A stretch of 64,000 nucleotides of DNA from Chryseobacterium piscicola (GTDB taxonomy: Bacteria; Bacteroidota; Bacteroidia; Flavobacteriales; Weeksellaceae): positions 124,001 to 188,000 of the forward strand of contig NZ_FTOJ01000008.1 in NCBI RefSeq assembly GCF_900156685.1. The letters are read 5' to 3'. The notes beneath the pieces were generated by a model. The model did not search any database. It was not told the DNA's origin and saw nothing but the letters and a program-made list of their open reading frames with translations. Of the stretch, positions 49,948 to 59,077 are shown in pieces; the stretch's first letter is position 1; every line of letters starts with the position of its first letter. The position numbers were made by a program, and so were the translations under genes.

Positions 49948-51717
49948 ATGACTTCAAAGGAAAAAGTGGCTGCGCTTCGTGAAGAAATGCAGAAAAATAA
50001 TGTTGATGCATTTATAGTATATTCTGCAGACCCTCACATGAGCGAATATCTCCCTGAAGAATGGCAGGAAAGAGCATGGCTTTCGGGTTTTCTTGGTTCA
50101 GCAGGTTTTGTGGTAATTACAAAAGATAAAGCCGGACTTTGGACAGATGGAAGATATTTCACACAAGCTCCCATTGAATTGGCTGGTTCCGGAATTGATC
50201 TCTTTAAAGACGGCATGGAAGGAACTCCCAATTATATAGATTGGATTATTTCTGAAATTCCTGCAAACGGAAAAGTTGCTGTAAATGCTTTAGCAACATC
50301 GCATTCTAATTGGGAACTTCTGTATAAAAAACTGAATGCGAAAAATTTAAGTTTAGTTGATTTTCCTTTATTAAAACAAGTTTGGAAAGAAAGAGGTACT
50401 CCTTCAAAAAACCCAATTTATACCCACCCAATAGAAAGAGCAGGGAAATCTGTTTCTGATAAAATTGCTGCAATCCGTCAAAAAATGGAAGAGCAGGAAG
50501 TGACCGTTCATGTGATTTCTAGTTTAGATGATGTTGCGTGGACACTGAATTTAAGAGGAAGTGATGTAGAAAGTAATCCCGTATTTTTAGGCTATGTTTT
50601 AATTACTAAAAATGAAGCAATTCTGTTCACCGACCTCGAAAAAATGGAAGTTGAAGCAAGAAAACAAATGGATGAAGCGTGGGTTAAAATGATGCCGTAT
50701 GAAGAGTTTTATAATCATTTAAGAACAATTAAAAACGAGAAAATTTTAGTTTCACCAAATAGCAATCAATCGATTTTTGAAGCATTGAAAATTGGTAATA
50801 CCTTTGTAAAATCAGCAGTTCCGGGAAATCTGATGAAAGCTCAGAAAAACGAAACAGAGCTGGAAGGCTTCAGAAAAGTAATGGTGAGAGACGGTGTCGC
50901 TATGGTGAAATTTCTTTACTGGTTAACTCACAACGCCGGAAAAGAAGCAATGAACGAATATTCGATCGGTGAAAAACTAAGAGGTTTCCGTGCTGCAGGA
51001 GAAAATTTTGTGGGTGAAAGTTTCGGAAGTATCGTTGGTTTTAAAGAAAACGGCGCAATGATGCATTATTCTGCAAAAAGCGAAGGAAGCAAAGAGGTTA
51101 CTAATGACGCAAGTATTTTGGTAGATTCTGGCGGACAATATTTAGAAGGAACAACAGATATTACGAGAACGTTGGCTTTAGGAGCTGTTTCTGAAGAATT
51201 TAAAATCAATTCTACTTTGGTTCTACAGGGGATGATTCGTTTATCCATGGTGAAATTCCCCAAGGGAACGAGAGGAGTTCAGTTGGATGCAATTGCAAGA
51301 CTTCCTTTGTGGATGCAGGGAAAAGACTACAATCACGGAACGGGGCATGGTGTGGGAAGTTTTATGAATGTACATGAAGGTCCGCAAAATATCAGAAAAG
51401 ATATGAATCCGCAGGAATTATTGGTTGGAATGGTGTGTTCGAACGAACCAGGATATTATTTGGAAGGCGAGTACGGCATCCGTCATGAAAATCTGATTGT
51501 TGTAAAAGAATCTGAAACCACAATTCATGGGACTTTTTACGAGTTTGAGACGTTGACTTTCTGTCCGTTCTTTAAAAATGATATTGTGAAAGAAATTCTT
51601 TCGGAGGAAGAACTTATTTGGCTCAATGCTTACCATAAAACATGTGAAGAAAAACTGGCTCCACAATTGGAGGGTGAGGTAAAGGATTGGTTTTTATCAC
51701 TTGTGAGCCCACTTTAA
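49948..51717 (+). CDS. Xaa-Pro aminopeptidase (aminopeptidase P, M24B)
   Basis: The ATG at 49948 (MTSKEKVAALREEMQKN) gives 589 residues, matching the long three-domain aminopeptidase P form. Two creatinase-like N-terminal domains (residues about 5-130 and 160-300) precede the pita-bread catalytic domain. Metal ligands are D in LVDSGGQYLEG, D in TTDITRTLALG, H in NHGTGHGVGSFMNVHEG, E in CSNEPGYYLEGEYGIRHEN and E in TFYEFETLTFCP. It releases N-terminal residues that precede proline, in the cytosol. Monocistronic, ending in a hairpin terminator. Confidence 0.95.
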   Translation: MTSKEKVAALREEMQKNNVDAFIVYSADPHMSEYLPEEWQERAWLSGFLGSAGFVVITKDKAGLWTDGRYFTQAPIELAGSGIDLFKDGMEGTPNYIDWIISEIPANGKVAVNALATSHSNWELLYKKLNAKNLSLVDFPLLKQVWKERGTPSKNPIYTHPIERAGKSVSDKIAAIRQKMEEQEVTVHVISSLDDVAWTLNLRGSDVESNPVFLGYVLITKNEAILFTDLEKMEVEARKQMDEAWVKMMPYEEFYNHLRTIKNEKILVSPNSNQSIFEALKIGNTFVKSAVPGNLMKAQKNETELEGFRKVMVRDGVAMVKFLYWLTHNAGKEAMNEYSIGEKLRGFRAAGENFVGESFGSIVGFKENGAMMHYSAKSEGSKEVTNDASILVDSGGQYLEGTTDITRTLALGAVSEEFKINSTLVLQGMIRLSMVKFPKGTRGVQLDAIARLPLWMQGKDYNHGTGHGVGSFMNVHEGPQNIRKDMNPQELLVGMVCSNEPGYYLEGEYGIRHENLIVVKESETTIHGTFYEFETLTFCPFFKNDIVKEILSEEELIWLNAYHKTCEEKLAPQLEGEVKDWFLSLVSPL

Positions 51718-51748
51718 AAGAATTAATTATTCTGATATAACTTATAAT

Positions 51749-51784
51749 AATTGTTCTGCAAGATTCTTTGCAGGACAATTTTAT
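51749..51784 (+). terminator. intrinsic terminator
   Basis: AATTGTTCTGCA (51749-51760) pairs with TGCAGGACAATT (51769-51780), with one G-T pair, and a short T run follows. Confidence 0.75.
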
Positions 51785-51999
51785 TTTGCGCAACCGTATT
51801 TTTACGGTTTTATTTAGGAGGTATATCCTGATGGAAAATAAATTCTTATCAACTATTTTTGTGCAAGCAAAACCGATCACAGCTACATACAAAAACTAAT
51901 ATCCTTTAACATTATCTCTATTTAATAGCGGTGATGTTTTTTTTACTGCAAAATCTTTACTTAAATTTGTTACGATTAATAGCCTAATTTATTTACAAA

Positions 52000-52566
52000 A
52001 TGATTCAGCAGTTCTTTCAAAGTTTCAATTTGTTTTCACAAAATGAAATAGACAATCTTTTAACTTTTTTTGAAGAAAGAACGCTTGCAAAAAATCATTT
52101 TTTTGTAAAAGAAGACGAAAAATGTAAAGAAATTGCTTTTATACAAGAAGGAATTTTCAGATCTTTTTATACTTCAGATGAGGGAAAAGATAATACATAT
52201 TGTTTTAGGTTTCCTAATGATTTGATGGCTTCTTACTCTTCATTTATTTCCGATAAACCAAGCATAGAAAATATGCAGGCCATTTCAGACGCTACTCTAT
52301 TAATCATTAAGAAAGAAAAAATTCAAGAACTTGCCTCTGAAAATCCTAAATGGAGCGAATTTCTCAGAATAATTGCAGAACAAGAATATCTGGAACTTGA
52401 AAAACGTTTTTTTCAGCTTCAAAGAGACAGTGCAGCACAGAGATATGGTTTTTTAATTGAAAACCAACCAAATTATATTCAGCAAATTCCCTTACAACAT
52501 TTAGCTTCTTATTTAGGCATTACCCAAAGACATTTGAGCCGTATCAGGAAAGAGATTTCTTTTTAG
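52000..52566 (+). CDS. Crp/Fnr-family transcriptional regulator
   Basis: The 188-residue protein has an N-terminal cyclic-nucleotide-binding-type beta-roll (TLAKNHFFVKEDEKCKEIAFI; GIFRSFYTSDEGKDNTYCFRF) and a C-terminal winged helix (IPLQHLASYLGITQRHLSRIRKEI). No conserved cysteine cluster for iron-sulfur binding is seen, so it is not an Fnr oxygen sensor; the ligand is unknown. It lies 53 bases upstream of a dehydrogenase/quinone reductase pair on the same strand, which it probably controls. Confidence 0.9.
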   Translation: MIQQFFQSFNLFSQNEIDNLLTFFEERTLAKNHFFVKEDEKCKEIAFIQEGIFRSFYTSDEGKDNTYCFRFPNDLMASYSSFISDKPSIENMQAISDATLLIIKKEKIQELASENPKWSEFLRIIAEQEYLELEKRFFQLQRDSAAQRYGFLIENQPNYIQQIPLQHLASYLGITQRHLSRIRKEISF

Positions 52567-52619
52567 ACATTTGTCCTATTGATTGATATTGCAACTCTAT
52601 AATTTTGTAAAAAAAATAG

Positions 52620-53642
52620 ATGCAGTCAAACATTTTAATTATCGGCGGAAGTGGAATGGTCGGTAAAACAATCGCCCGGATTCTTAAATCAAGGAATCCA
52701 CATTATACAATTTTTATTGGAGGAAGAAGAGAAGCGAAAACAGAAAATGATCTGGTAATTGATGTTACCAAACCACAGACATTTAAAACTATTCTTGAAA
52801 AAAATATAAATTTGATTATACTGTCTGTGAATGACAAAGAAGACCAGATTCTTGATTTCGCTATTAAAAATAATATCGATTATTTAGATATTACGAAACC
52901 CACTCCGGATCTTATGAAAGCCTATGATTTTGCACAAAGGCAACGTATCAGCAGCAGAATTGTTTTTAGTTCAGGATGGATGGGCGGTATTGTAAGCGGA
53001 TTAATGAATGATGCAGCCAGCCAGATGAAAAATATTGAAGAAGTAAAACTTTTCGTTTATTATTCAGTAAAAGATTTGGCAGGTGAAAGTTCAGCTCATT
53101 TCATGGCGGAAAATGTAGCAAAGCCTTTTTTTAATTATAAAAATAACCAGCCTGTTTCTATAAAACACTTCTTAAACTCCGAATATTTCACCTTTAATTT
53201 TGGAATAGGAAAGCGAACGGCTTACAATTTTGATGTACCTGATTTGTATATATTAAACAAAATTGAAAAAATACCGAATGTAAGTGTGAAAATGACCTAT
53301 AATTCAAAGCTCATCACCTGGCTGCTCGGAGCATTTCAAAGTTTGAGGGTTTTTAATATTTTATCTTTAAAAGAGAGGAAAATGATTTTCGGATCAAGTG
53401 GCAATGGAGACCAATCGGTTTTTGAAATTGTTATTAAAAATAAAAATGAAGTTAAGAAAGTAAGTCTTCAGAGTAAGAAAGGACAGGCGGAACTCACAGC
53501 ATTATCCGCAGTTTTACATTCAGAAGAACTGCTGAAAAATAAACTTGAAAATAAGATCTATTTCAGCCATCAGCTGCATCAGCCGGATTCACTTTTCAAA
53601 TCACTTAATAATTATGAAACTATCCATATAAAAACTAGATGA
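52620..53642 (+). CDS. saccharopine dehydrogenase-like NAD(P)-binding protein
   Basis: This 340-residue protein starts with a Rossmann motif (NILIIGGSGMVGKTIARIL; GGRREAKTENDLVIDV) and continues with the saccharopine dehydrogenase NADP-binding pattern (VFSSGWMGGIVSGLMNDAA). The C-terminal domain has ESSAHFMAENVAKPFFNY. It is not full-length lysine saccharopine dehydrogenase and its substrate is unknown; trans-acting enoyl reductases also use this fold. Its stop overlaps the next gene by 4 bases (ATGA type). Together with the upstream Crp-like regulator it forms a three-gene unit. Confidence 0.82.
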   Translation: MQSNILIIGGSGMVGKTIARILKSRNPHYTIFIGGRREAKTENDLVIDVTKPQTFKTILEKNINLIILSVNDKEDQILDFAIKNNIDYLDITKPTPDLMKAYDFAQRQRISSRIVFSSGWMGGIVSGLMNDAASQMKNIEEVKLFVYYSVKDLAGESSAHFMAENVAKPFFNYKNNQPVSIKHFLNSEYFTFNFGIGKRTAYNFDVPDLYILNKIEKIPNVSVKMTYNSKLITWLLGAFQSLRVFNILSLKERKMIFGSSGNGDQSVFEIVIKNKNEVKKVSLQSKKGQAELTALSAVLHSEELLKNKLENKIYFSHQLHQPDSLFKSLNNYETIHIKTR

Positions 53643-54220
53643 TGAAAAAAATTCTTGTCATTAATGGACATCCTAACAGAGGTTCCTTCAACTTTGGTCT
53701 TGCAGAAGCTTATAAAAAAGGAGCTGTGCATTCAGGAGCAGAAATTCAGGAAATTACCATTTCAGATTTGGAGTTTAATCCCAATCTGCAGTTTGGGTAT
53801 CAAAAAAGAATGAATTTGGAACCTGATTTAATAAAAGCCTGGGAAACTATACAATGGGCAGATCATTTAGTTTGGTTACATCCCGTTTGGTGGGGAGGTC
53901 TTCCTGCGATTACAAAAGGTTTTATCGACCGTCTTTTTCTTCCCGGTTTAGCATTTAAATATCGTGAAAATTCGGTTTGGTGGGATAAATTTTTAACAGG
54001 TAAAACAGCGCATATCATTACAACATTAGATCAACCAAGTTGGTATTATAGAATACTTTACGGACGACCAAGTATCAATCAGCTCAAAAAATCAACCTTA
54101 GAATTTTGCGGAGTAAAGCCTGTAAAAGTTACGTATATAGGAGTTATTAAAAATTCAAAAGAAGAGCAACGTCAAAAATGGATTGAAAAAGTGTATTCAT
54201 TGGGTGAAAAGCTTAAATAA
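53639..54220 (+). CDS. NAD(P)H-dependent flavodoxin-fold oxidoreductase (NQO1/KefF-like)
   Basis: The 193-residue protein has the flavodoxin-like opening KILVINGHPNRGSFNFGLAEAY and the family signature HPVWWGGLPAITKGFIDRLFLPG near residues 80-103. KTAHIITTLDQPSWYY and LEFCGVKPVKVTYIG complete the quinone reductase type 2 pattern. It transfers two electrons from NAD(P)H to quinones or nitro compounds via FMN. Two tandem start codons exist (53639 and 53642), both overlapping the upstream stop. The pair with a Crp-like regulator suggests an inducible response to electrophiles or quinones. Confidence 0.9.
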   Translation: MMKKILVINGHPNRGSFNFGLAEAYKKGAVHSGAEIQEITISDLEFNPNLQFGYQKRMNLEPDLIKAWETIQWADHLVWLHPVWWGGLPAITKGFIDRLFLPGLAFKYRENSVWWDKFLTGKTAHIITTLDQPSWYYRILYGRPSINQLKKSTLEFCGVKPVKVTYIGVIKNSKEEQRQKWIEKVYSLGEKLK

Positions 54221-54293
54221 AATAATTTTAGGTGAAATTTAATCCGAAAAAATCTGTTAGCGGATTAGCATAAAAAATTTTCATATAAAACCG

Positions 54294-54301
54294 TAAATTT
54301 G
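54294..54301 (+). promoter_or_regulatory. -7 element of mnmE (leaderless type)
   Basis: TAAATTTG ends 4 bases before the mnmE ATG, so transcription should begin at the start codon. Confidence 0.65.
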
Positions 54302-54305
54302 CAAA

Positions 54306-55751
54306 ATGAATCATGACACTATCTGCGCACTTGCCACAGCCAACGGAATTGGAGCTATCGGAATTATCAGAATTTCCGGTGAAGAATCTTTTGAAATAGT
54401 AAACCGTGTTTTTCAGGGGAAGAATCTTGAAAAAGCTGATTCTCATACGGTTCATTACGGATATATTGTAGATTCTGAGCTGGAGGCTATTGATGCAAAA
54501 ATCCAAAATCCAAAATCTAAAATAGAAATTATTGATGAAGTGATGGTTTCGGTTTTTAAAGGCCCAAAAACCTTTACAGCAGAAGATTCTGTAGAAATTT
54601 CTTTTCACGGATCGCCTCATATAGCTAAGAAAATTCTTGAGGTTTTGATTAAAAACGGTTCGAGGATGGCAAAAGCTGGAGAGTTTACGATGCGAGCATT
54701 TATGAATGGAAGAATAGATTTGAGCCAAGCAGAATCAATTGCAGATTTGATAGCTTCTGAAAATGAGGCTTCAAGAAAAGTTGCATTAAATCAATTAAAA
54801 GGAGGTATAACAAATGAAATTTCGTTTTTAAGAACAGATTTATTGAATTTTGTTTCTTTAATTGAATTGGAACTCGATTTTGCTGAAGAAGACGTAGAGT
54901 TTGCAGACAGAAGCGCTCTGAATCAATTACTTGATAAAATAGAAACTAAATTAAATTCTCTTATTGAAAGTTTCCAGTATGGAAATGCCATCAAAAACGG
55001 AACTGCTGTTGCTATTATTGGTAAACCCAATGCCGGAAAATCAACTCTTCTGAACGCTTTATTAAAAGAAGAAAGAGCAATTGTGAGCAATATTGCGGGA
55101 ACGACGAGAGATACCATTGAAGAAATTCTTCACATCAAAGGTCATGCATTCAGATTGATTGATACTGCGGGTTTGCGAGAAACAGTAGATGAAATTGAAG
55201 CAATTGGCGTGAAAAAAGCAAGAGAAAAAGTGGAGAATGCTAATATTTTGGTCTACTTGGCAGATGCGGCAACAAAAGATTTTTCTGAAGATATAGAAAT
55301 GATAAAATCTTTGCAAAGAGAAGACTTGAAAACGATTATTTGCTTCACAAAAATAGATAAGCTACAATTTGAAAATCTTTCTTTCGAAGAAAATTTCAAA
55401 TCTCAGTCTGCAAACTTCCAGCTTTTGGCTTCTGGTTTTCATATTTTAAATATTTCAGCGGTAGAAAATCAGAACATTCAGGAATTGAAAGATGAATTAT
55501 CCTCTTATGTTGATAAATTGCAAACATCTGAAGGCAATGTTGTGATTACCAACCAACGTCACTATGAGGCATTGGGGAAATCTTTGGAGGCTGTAGAGAA
55601 GGTAAAAGAAGCAATCGCCACTCAGATTTCAACAGAATTATTAGCTTATGAACTAAGAAATGCTTTAGAATATCTAGGAGAAATTTCCGGCGAAGTAACA
55701 AATGATGAGGTTTTGGGGAATATTTTTTCTAAGTTTTGTATCGGGAAATAA
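54306..55751 (+). CDS. mnmE: tRNA uridine-5-carboxymethylaminomethyl GTPase MnmE
   Basis: MnmE, with MnmG, modifies U34 of tRNAs. The 481-residue protein has the N-terminal folate-binding domain (DTICALATANGIGAIGIIRISG), a helical domain and a G domain: G1 IIGKPNAGKSTLLNAL, G2 AGTTRD, G3 DTAGLRE, G4 FTKIDK. The C-terminal FCIGK has the catalytic Cys. The protein is about 20 residues longer than usual because of two low-complexity insertions: IDAKIQNPKSKIEI, from a 10-bp tandem repeat near 54497-54530, and SQSANFQLLASGFHI near residue 367. The coding end is complete and adjoins the integrase of the element that follows. Confidence 0.97.
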   Translation: MNHDTICALATANGIGAIGIIRISGEESFEIVNRVFQGKNLEKADSHTVHYGYIVDSELEAIDAKIQNPKSKIEIIDEVMVSVFKGPKTFTAEDSVEISFHGSPHIAKKILEVLIKNGSRMAKAGEFTMRAFMNGRIDLSQAESIADLIASENEASRKVALNQLKGGITNEISFLRTDLLNFVSLIELELDFAEEDVEFADRSALNQLLDKIETKLNSLIESFQYGNAIKNGTAVAIIGKPNAGKSTLLNALLKEERAIVSNIAGTTRDTIEEILHIKGHAFRLIDTAGLRETVDEIEAIGVKKAREKVENANILVYLADAATKDFSEDIEMIKSLQREDLKTIICFTKIDKLQFENLSFEENFKSQSANFQLLASGFHILNISAVENQNIQELKDELSSYVDKLQTSEGNVVITNQRHYEALGKSLEAVEKVKEAIATQISTELLAYELRNALEYLGEISGEVTNDEVLGNIFSKFCIGK

Positions 55752-55921
55752 ATCTGTTTTCTTTTAGTTTCGTTTGATTTCTTTTATTTGATTTACAGTA
55801 TTTTATGTAATTTTTATTTTCTTTTGTCAGAGTTTGTTTATACTTTTGTTACAGCTTTTGTACACCTTTAATTTAGAAAGTTGTACAAAGTTGTACAAGT
55901 GTACATCTCAAAAAATACAGT
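55752..55921. promoter_or_regulatory. element boundary and integrase upstream region with TTGTACAA repeats
   Basis: Between mnmE and the integrase, TTGTACA occurs at 55858-55864, then the palindrome TTGTACAA at 55881-55888 and again at 55891-55898, then TGTACA at 55900-55905. Palindromic sites one helical turn apart immediately before an integrase gene could be operator or recombinase arm sites. The attachment core itself could not be fixed because the other end is outside the window. Confidence 0.5.
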
Positions 55922-57061
55922 ATGAAAATAAGTTTAAAACAAAAAAATCTAAAAGACGGACGAATCAGTCTTTATTTGGAATTCTACAAAGGTTCGTCAA
56001 TTGACAATAATGGTAAAAGAATACATCTCCGAGAATTTGAGTACCCGAAGATGTATTTAATTGCTGAACCAAAAAATCCTAAAGAGAAAAAAGGGAACAA
56101 GGAAACGTTAGAATTAGCTGAAAATATTCTTGCAATTCGAAAATCAAATTATGTTCAGGGCAAATATGATTTGAAGAATACAACCAAATCAAAAAGGACT
56201 TTTCTCAATTACTTTGCTGAGAAAACTGAAGAGAAACAACAGCAAGATTCTTCCAACAATTACGGCAATTGGTTTTCAACGCACCAACATTTGAAAAAAG
56301 TCATTTCAAAAAATCTGACTTTTGATGAAATTGATGAAAATCTAGTCAAAAAAGTCCGGAACTATTTTGATAATGTGGCAAAGACAAAAAGTGAGTTACC
56401 ACTCTCTCAGAATTCTAAATACTCATATTTTAATAAATTTAAAGCTGCGCTTAGAAATGCTTTCGATGATGGTTATTTGACTATCAATTATGCTTCTAAA
56501 ATCAAATCTTTTGAGCAAGCAGAAAGTCAAAGAGAATACTTGACTTTTGATGAGGTTCAATCTTTAGCCAAAGCTGAATGTAAATATCCTGTTTTAAAGA
56601 GAGCTTTTCTATTTTCTTGTTTATCCGGATTGCGTTGGTCGGACATTAATACATTGCTTTGGTCAGAAGTGCGAGATGAAGGCGATGTGACTAAAGTGAA
56701 TTTCCGCCAAGAAAAAACTGATGGCGTTGAATATTTATACATCTCAAAACAAGCGAGAGAATTGCTCGGAGAAAGGCAAGATCAACAAGACAGAGTTTTC
56801 AAAGGCTTAAAATATGGAATGACCTACAATACTGAAATTATTCGCTGGTGCAATCGTGCAGGAGTTCCTAAACATATTACTTTCCATTCTGCCAGGCATA
56901 CAAATGCGGTTTTGCTTTTAGAAAACGGAGCGGATATTTATACGGTTTCTAAAAGATTGGGACATCGTGAGATTAGAACAACAGCTATTTATGCCAAAAT
57001 AGTGGATAAGAAAATGAAAGAAGCAGCTGAGATGATTCCGGAATTAAATATTGAAATTTAA
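55922..57061 (+). CDS. tyrosine recombinase / integrase
   Basis: The 379-residue integrase has an N-terminal Arm-type region, a SAM-like core-binding domain (residues about 90-195) and the catalytic domain. Catalytic residues are the Arg in LSGLRWSDINTLL, His and Arg in ITFHSARHTNAV, the His in SKRLGHREIRTT and the nucleophile Tyr in TAIYAKIVDKKM. This is the usual form for Bacteroidetes integrative elements. It begins 170 bases past the end of mnmE, whose 3' end is a known integration target in other bacteria (for example SGI1-type islands). It should excise and insert the element to its right. Confidence 0.93.
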   Translation: MKISLKQKNLKDGRISLYLEFYKGSSIDNNGKRIHLREFEYPKMYLIAEPKNPKEKKGNKETLELAENILAIRKSNYVQGKYDLKNTTKSKRTFLNYFAEKTEEKQQQDSSNNYGNWFSTHQHLKKVISKNLTFDEIDENLVKKVRNYFDNVAKTKSELPLSQNSKYSYFNKFKAALRNAFDDGYLTINYASKIKSFEQAESQREYLTFDEVQSLAKAECKYPVLKRAFLFSCLSGLRWSDINTLLWSEVRDEGDVTKVNFRQEKTDGVEYLYISKQARELLGERQDQQDRVFKGLKYGMTYNTEIIRWCNRAGVPKHITFHSARHTNAVLLLENGADIYTVSKRLGHREIRTTAIYAKIVDKKMKEAAEMIPELNIEI

Positions 57062-57124
57062 TTTTTATTACGATTAAAAATATTAATAGACATAGAACAT
57101 TACATCTACAAAAATATTAAAATC

Positions 57125-57139
57125 AAGGAGTGCAAATCC
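57125..57139 (-). repeat. inverted iteron copy
   Basis: AAGGAGTGCAAATCC is the reverse complement of the iteron GGATTTGCACTCCTT found at 58774-58789. It lies just beyond the 3' end of the rep-like gene. Confidence 0.7.
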
Positions 57140-57157
57140 GAAAACTAAGTATTGATT

Positions 57158-58264
57158 TTAAAATAATACTGGTATGCCATTCGGGAATTTTTTTCCCGCT
57201 GGTGTCTTCAGATATTCTTCAATCAAAATACTCTGCAGCTCCTCTAGAAAAAGCTTGTCTTTAAAACTTGTGGAATTTAATTTTTGCTTTCTACAATTTT
57301 TAATAAATTGTTTGTAAGATGTTTCAATTAGTTTCCTGTGTATTGGAAACAAAGTGTACTCACGTGTGAATTTTTTAAAACTCGTATCAAGAATATCAAA
57401 CCTTCTTTGAAAATATCCCAATCTGTATTTGACATTGCTGACAATTTGCATATCATCAATCAGATTCTCACTTTTAGGTTTTTGTGACCTTATAGGCTTA
57501 ATGTAGATTTTATTCTTTGTAAAGCTATAGGTAAAAGAAATCCACGGCGTTCTATCCAGGTTTTTCTTCATCTGATATAAAAACTTGGTACAAAAATCTC
57601 CAGCTGTAGAATAATTTAAATTAAATTTTTTATTAAAAGTACTGAGAAGAATAGGTAACCCACTTATAGGTAAATTCTTATCAGGTATTCTATTCAACCA
57701 TAATGCAAATAAAACTGGCTTACTATTTTTTAAATTATAAGCCAGTTTATATAAAACTGTATTATACTCCGACATAACAATTATTTTTCTAAACCAATAT
57801 TGGCTTATTAAAAATACAGTATACCCTCTCTGCTTGTATGATGGGTTCGATATTAATCCTCCATAACTTTTTATTTCTACACCTTTGGAATTTAATGATT
57901 TATACCACTTCATCTTGTATTTGACTAAGAATTCATAAGCTTTCAAAATTTGATCGCTACTTTGAGATGGCGATATTTCAGCATTTTTAATACTCAATTG
58001 TACAAATACATTATTTTCTGTTTCAAATTCATTCTCAAATAAAGATAGCTGTTTGGGTCTATCTTCCGGTCTAAATTGTTGATTTTTAACTGAGAAAACA
58101 ATACTAAAAATTATACGTAATGCCGTAATAGGTATGTCGACAAAACTCCCGTCTTTCATCAAAAAATCATCATAGAATTCATTTGGAAAATAAATATAAT
58201 CTACGCTAGAATTTTTCCAAAAGTATGTCTTCCTAACTTTTCTATTTTCGGAATTAGAATTCAT
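57158..58264 (-). CDS. replication initiator-like protein
   Basis: The 368-residue basic protein has features of Rep_3/RepB-type plasmid initiators: two winged-helix-like blocks (residues about 40-170 with ITALRIIFSIVFSVKN and QILKAYEFLVKYKMKWYKSL, and about 175-280 with YKLAYNLKNSKPVLFALWLN and LPILLSTFNKKFNLNYSTAG). The second ends in the FTKNKIYIKPI strand. I assign it from fold style and context, as no invariant motif is present. Supporting context: iterons and two DnaA boxes 500-700 bases upstream, an inverted iteron at its 3' end, and an HTH gene 2 bases upstream. Confidence 0.65.
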   Translation of the reverse strand: MNSNSENRKVRKTYFWKNSSVDYIYFPNEFYDDFLMKDGSFVDIPITALRIIFSIVFSVKNQQFRPEDRPKQLSLFENEFETENNVFVQLSIKNAEISPSQSSDQILKAYEFLVKYKMKWYKSLNSKGVEIKSYGGLISNPSYKQRGYTVFLISQYWFRKIIVMSEYNTVLYKLAYNLKNSKPVLFALWLNRIPDKNLPISGLPILLSTFNKKFNLNYSTAGDFCTKFLYQMKKNLDRTPWISFTYSFTKNKIYIKPIRSQKPKSENLIDDMQIVSNVKYRLGYFQRRFDILDTSFKKFTREYTLFPIHRKLIETSYKQFIKNCRKQKLNSTSFKDKLFLEELQSILIEEYLKTPAGKKFPNGIPVLF

Positions 58265-58266
58265 AT

Positions 58267-58575
58267 CTATATTTTTTTTCTAAAGGAATATTCAAGGGCA
58301 ATATTTTCAATTGATGTTTTCGCTTTTACTGGATTTTTCAATAAATACGCATCAATCTTTTCTTTATCAAAAAATACCATTTTGCCATTAGGCTTGGAAT
58401 AGTCAATTTCATCTTTGGATGTAAGTTTGTAAATATGTGATTCTTTAAATCCGCTGTAGAAACTAAAGTCTTTAACATTAAAAACCTTTTTTGATAAATA
58501 AAGTCTTTCCTTTAACTCTGAGACTTCTTGAAGAAGTTGATTGAGTATTGTCATGATGATTTCGTCTTTGCTCAT
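58267..58575 (-). CDS. small helix-turn-helix protein (excisionase/MerR-like)
   Basis: I use the ATG complementing 58573-58575 (MSKDEIIMTILNQLLQEV), giving 102 residues. An N-terminal coiled helix (LLQEVSELKERLY) leads to an HTH_17-type domain (VKDFSFYSGFKESHIYKLTSK; IDYSKPNGKMVFFDKEKIDAYL), typical of excisionases and small plasmid regulators. It is transcribed towards the rep-like gene, 2 bases apart. It may act as excisionase for the nearby integrase or regulate rep. Confidence 0.8.
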   Translation of the reverse strand: MSKDEIIMTILNQLLQEVSELKERLYLSKKVFNVKDFSFYSGFKESHIYKLTSKDEIDYSKPNGKMVFFDKEKIDAYLLKNPVKAKTSIENIALEYSFRKKI

Positions 58576-58773
58576 TTTAATACTTGTTTGTTTTAATGAG
58601 ACAAAAGTCAGTATTGAAAATATAATACGCAAGAGAATCAATTGGTTAAAGTCTAAATACTACTAAAAACAGGTTAAAAACTACTTTTCGCCTATTTAAA
58701 TTCCGCACCAACTTATCTCAAATTTCGAAAAGGTATTTCATTTATTCTAAATTGTATTTTCCACAAAAAAAGT

Positions 58774-58866
58774 AGGATTTGCACTCCTTTGTTTTGCATC
58801 ACATTTTAGGATTTGCACTCTGGATACTAGGATTACAACTCCTTGCTGATTCGGAATTGCACTCCT
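58774..58866. repeat. four Rep-type iterons
   Basis: AGGATTTGCACTCC occurs at 58774, with variants at 58808 (AGGATTTGCACTC), 58829 (AGGATTACAACTCC) and 58852 (CGGAATTGCACTCC). The last three are 21-23 bases apart, about two helical turns. Such direct repeats beside a rep gene bind the initiator at plasmid origins. Confidence 0.8.
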
Positions 58867-58965
58867 CCCGAAAAAGCTTCTAGCCCGCTCCAGTAAAGTA
58901 TTTTCCGTACTTTATAAAAGAAATTATAAAAGTATTAAAAAGTTTTTTTTTAAATAAAAGGAAAT

Positions 58966-58990
58966 TGTGGATAAAATCTTCTGTGGATAA
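58966..58990. other. two DnaA boxes, probable replication origin
   Basis: TGTGGATAA, the complement of the perfect DnaA box TTATCCACA, occurs at 58966-58974 and 58982-58990, 16 bases apart. They lie 100 bases from the iterons in AT-rich DNA, the layout of an iteron-type plasmid origin. Confidence 0.75.
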
Positions 58991-59077
58991 AATGTTTTAA
59001 GATGACACTTCGAAGCTCATATCACGAAAGAAGAATGCGGAGAAAAAAAAAAAGAATTGCCTAAGGATATAGAATAT

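Noticed and set aside
57900..58300. Relaxase in the minus-strand 368-residue gene
   Set aside because: No HUH or catalytic Tyr motif; iterons and DnaA boxes favour a replication initiator.
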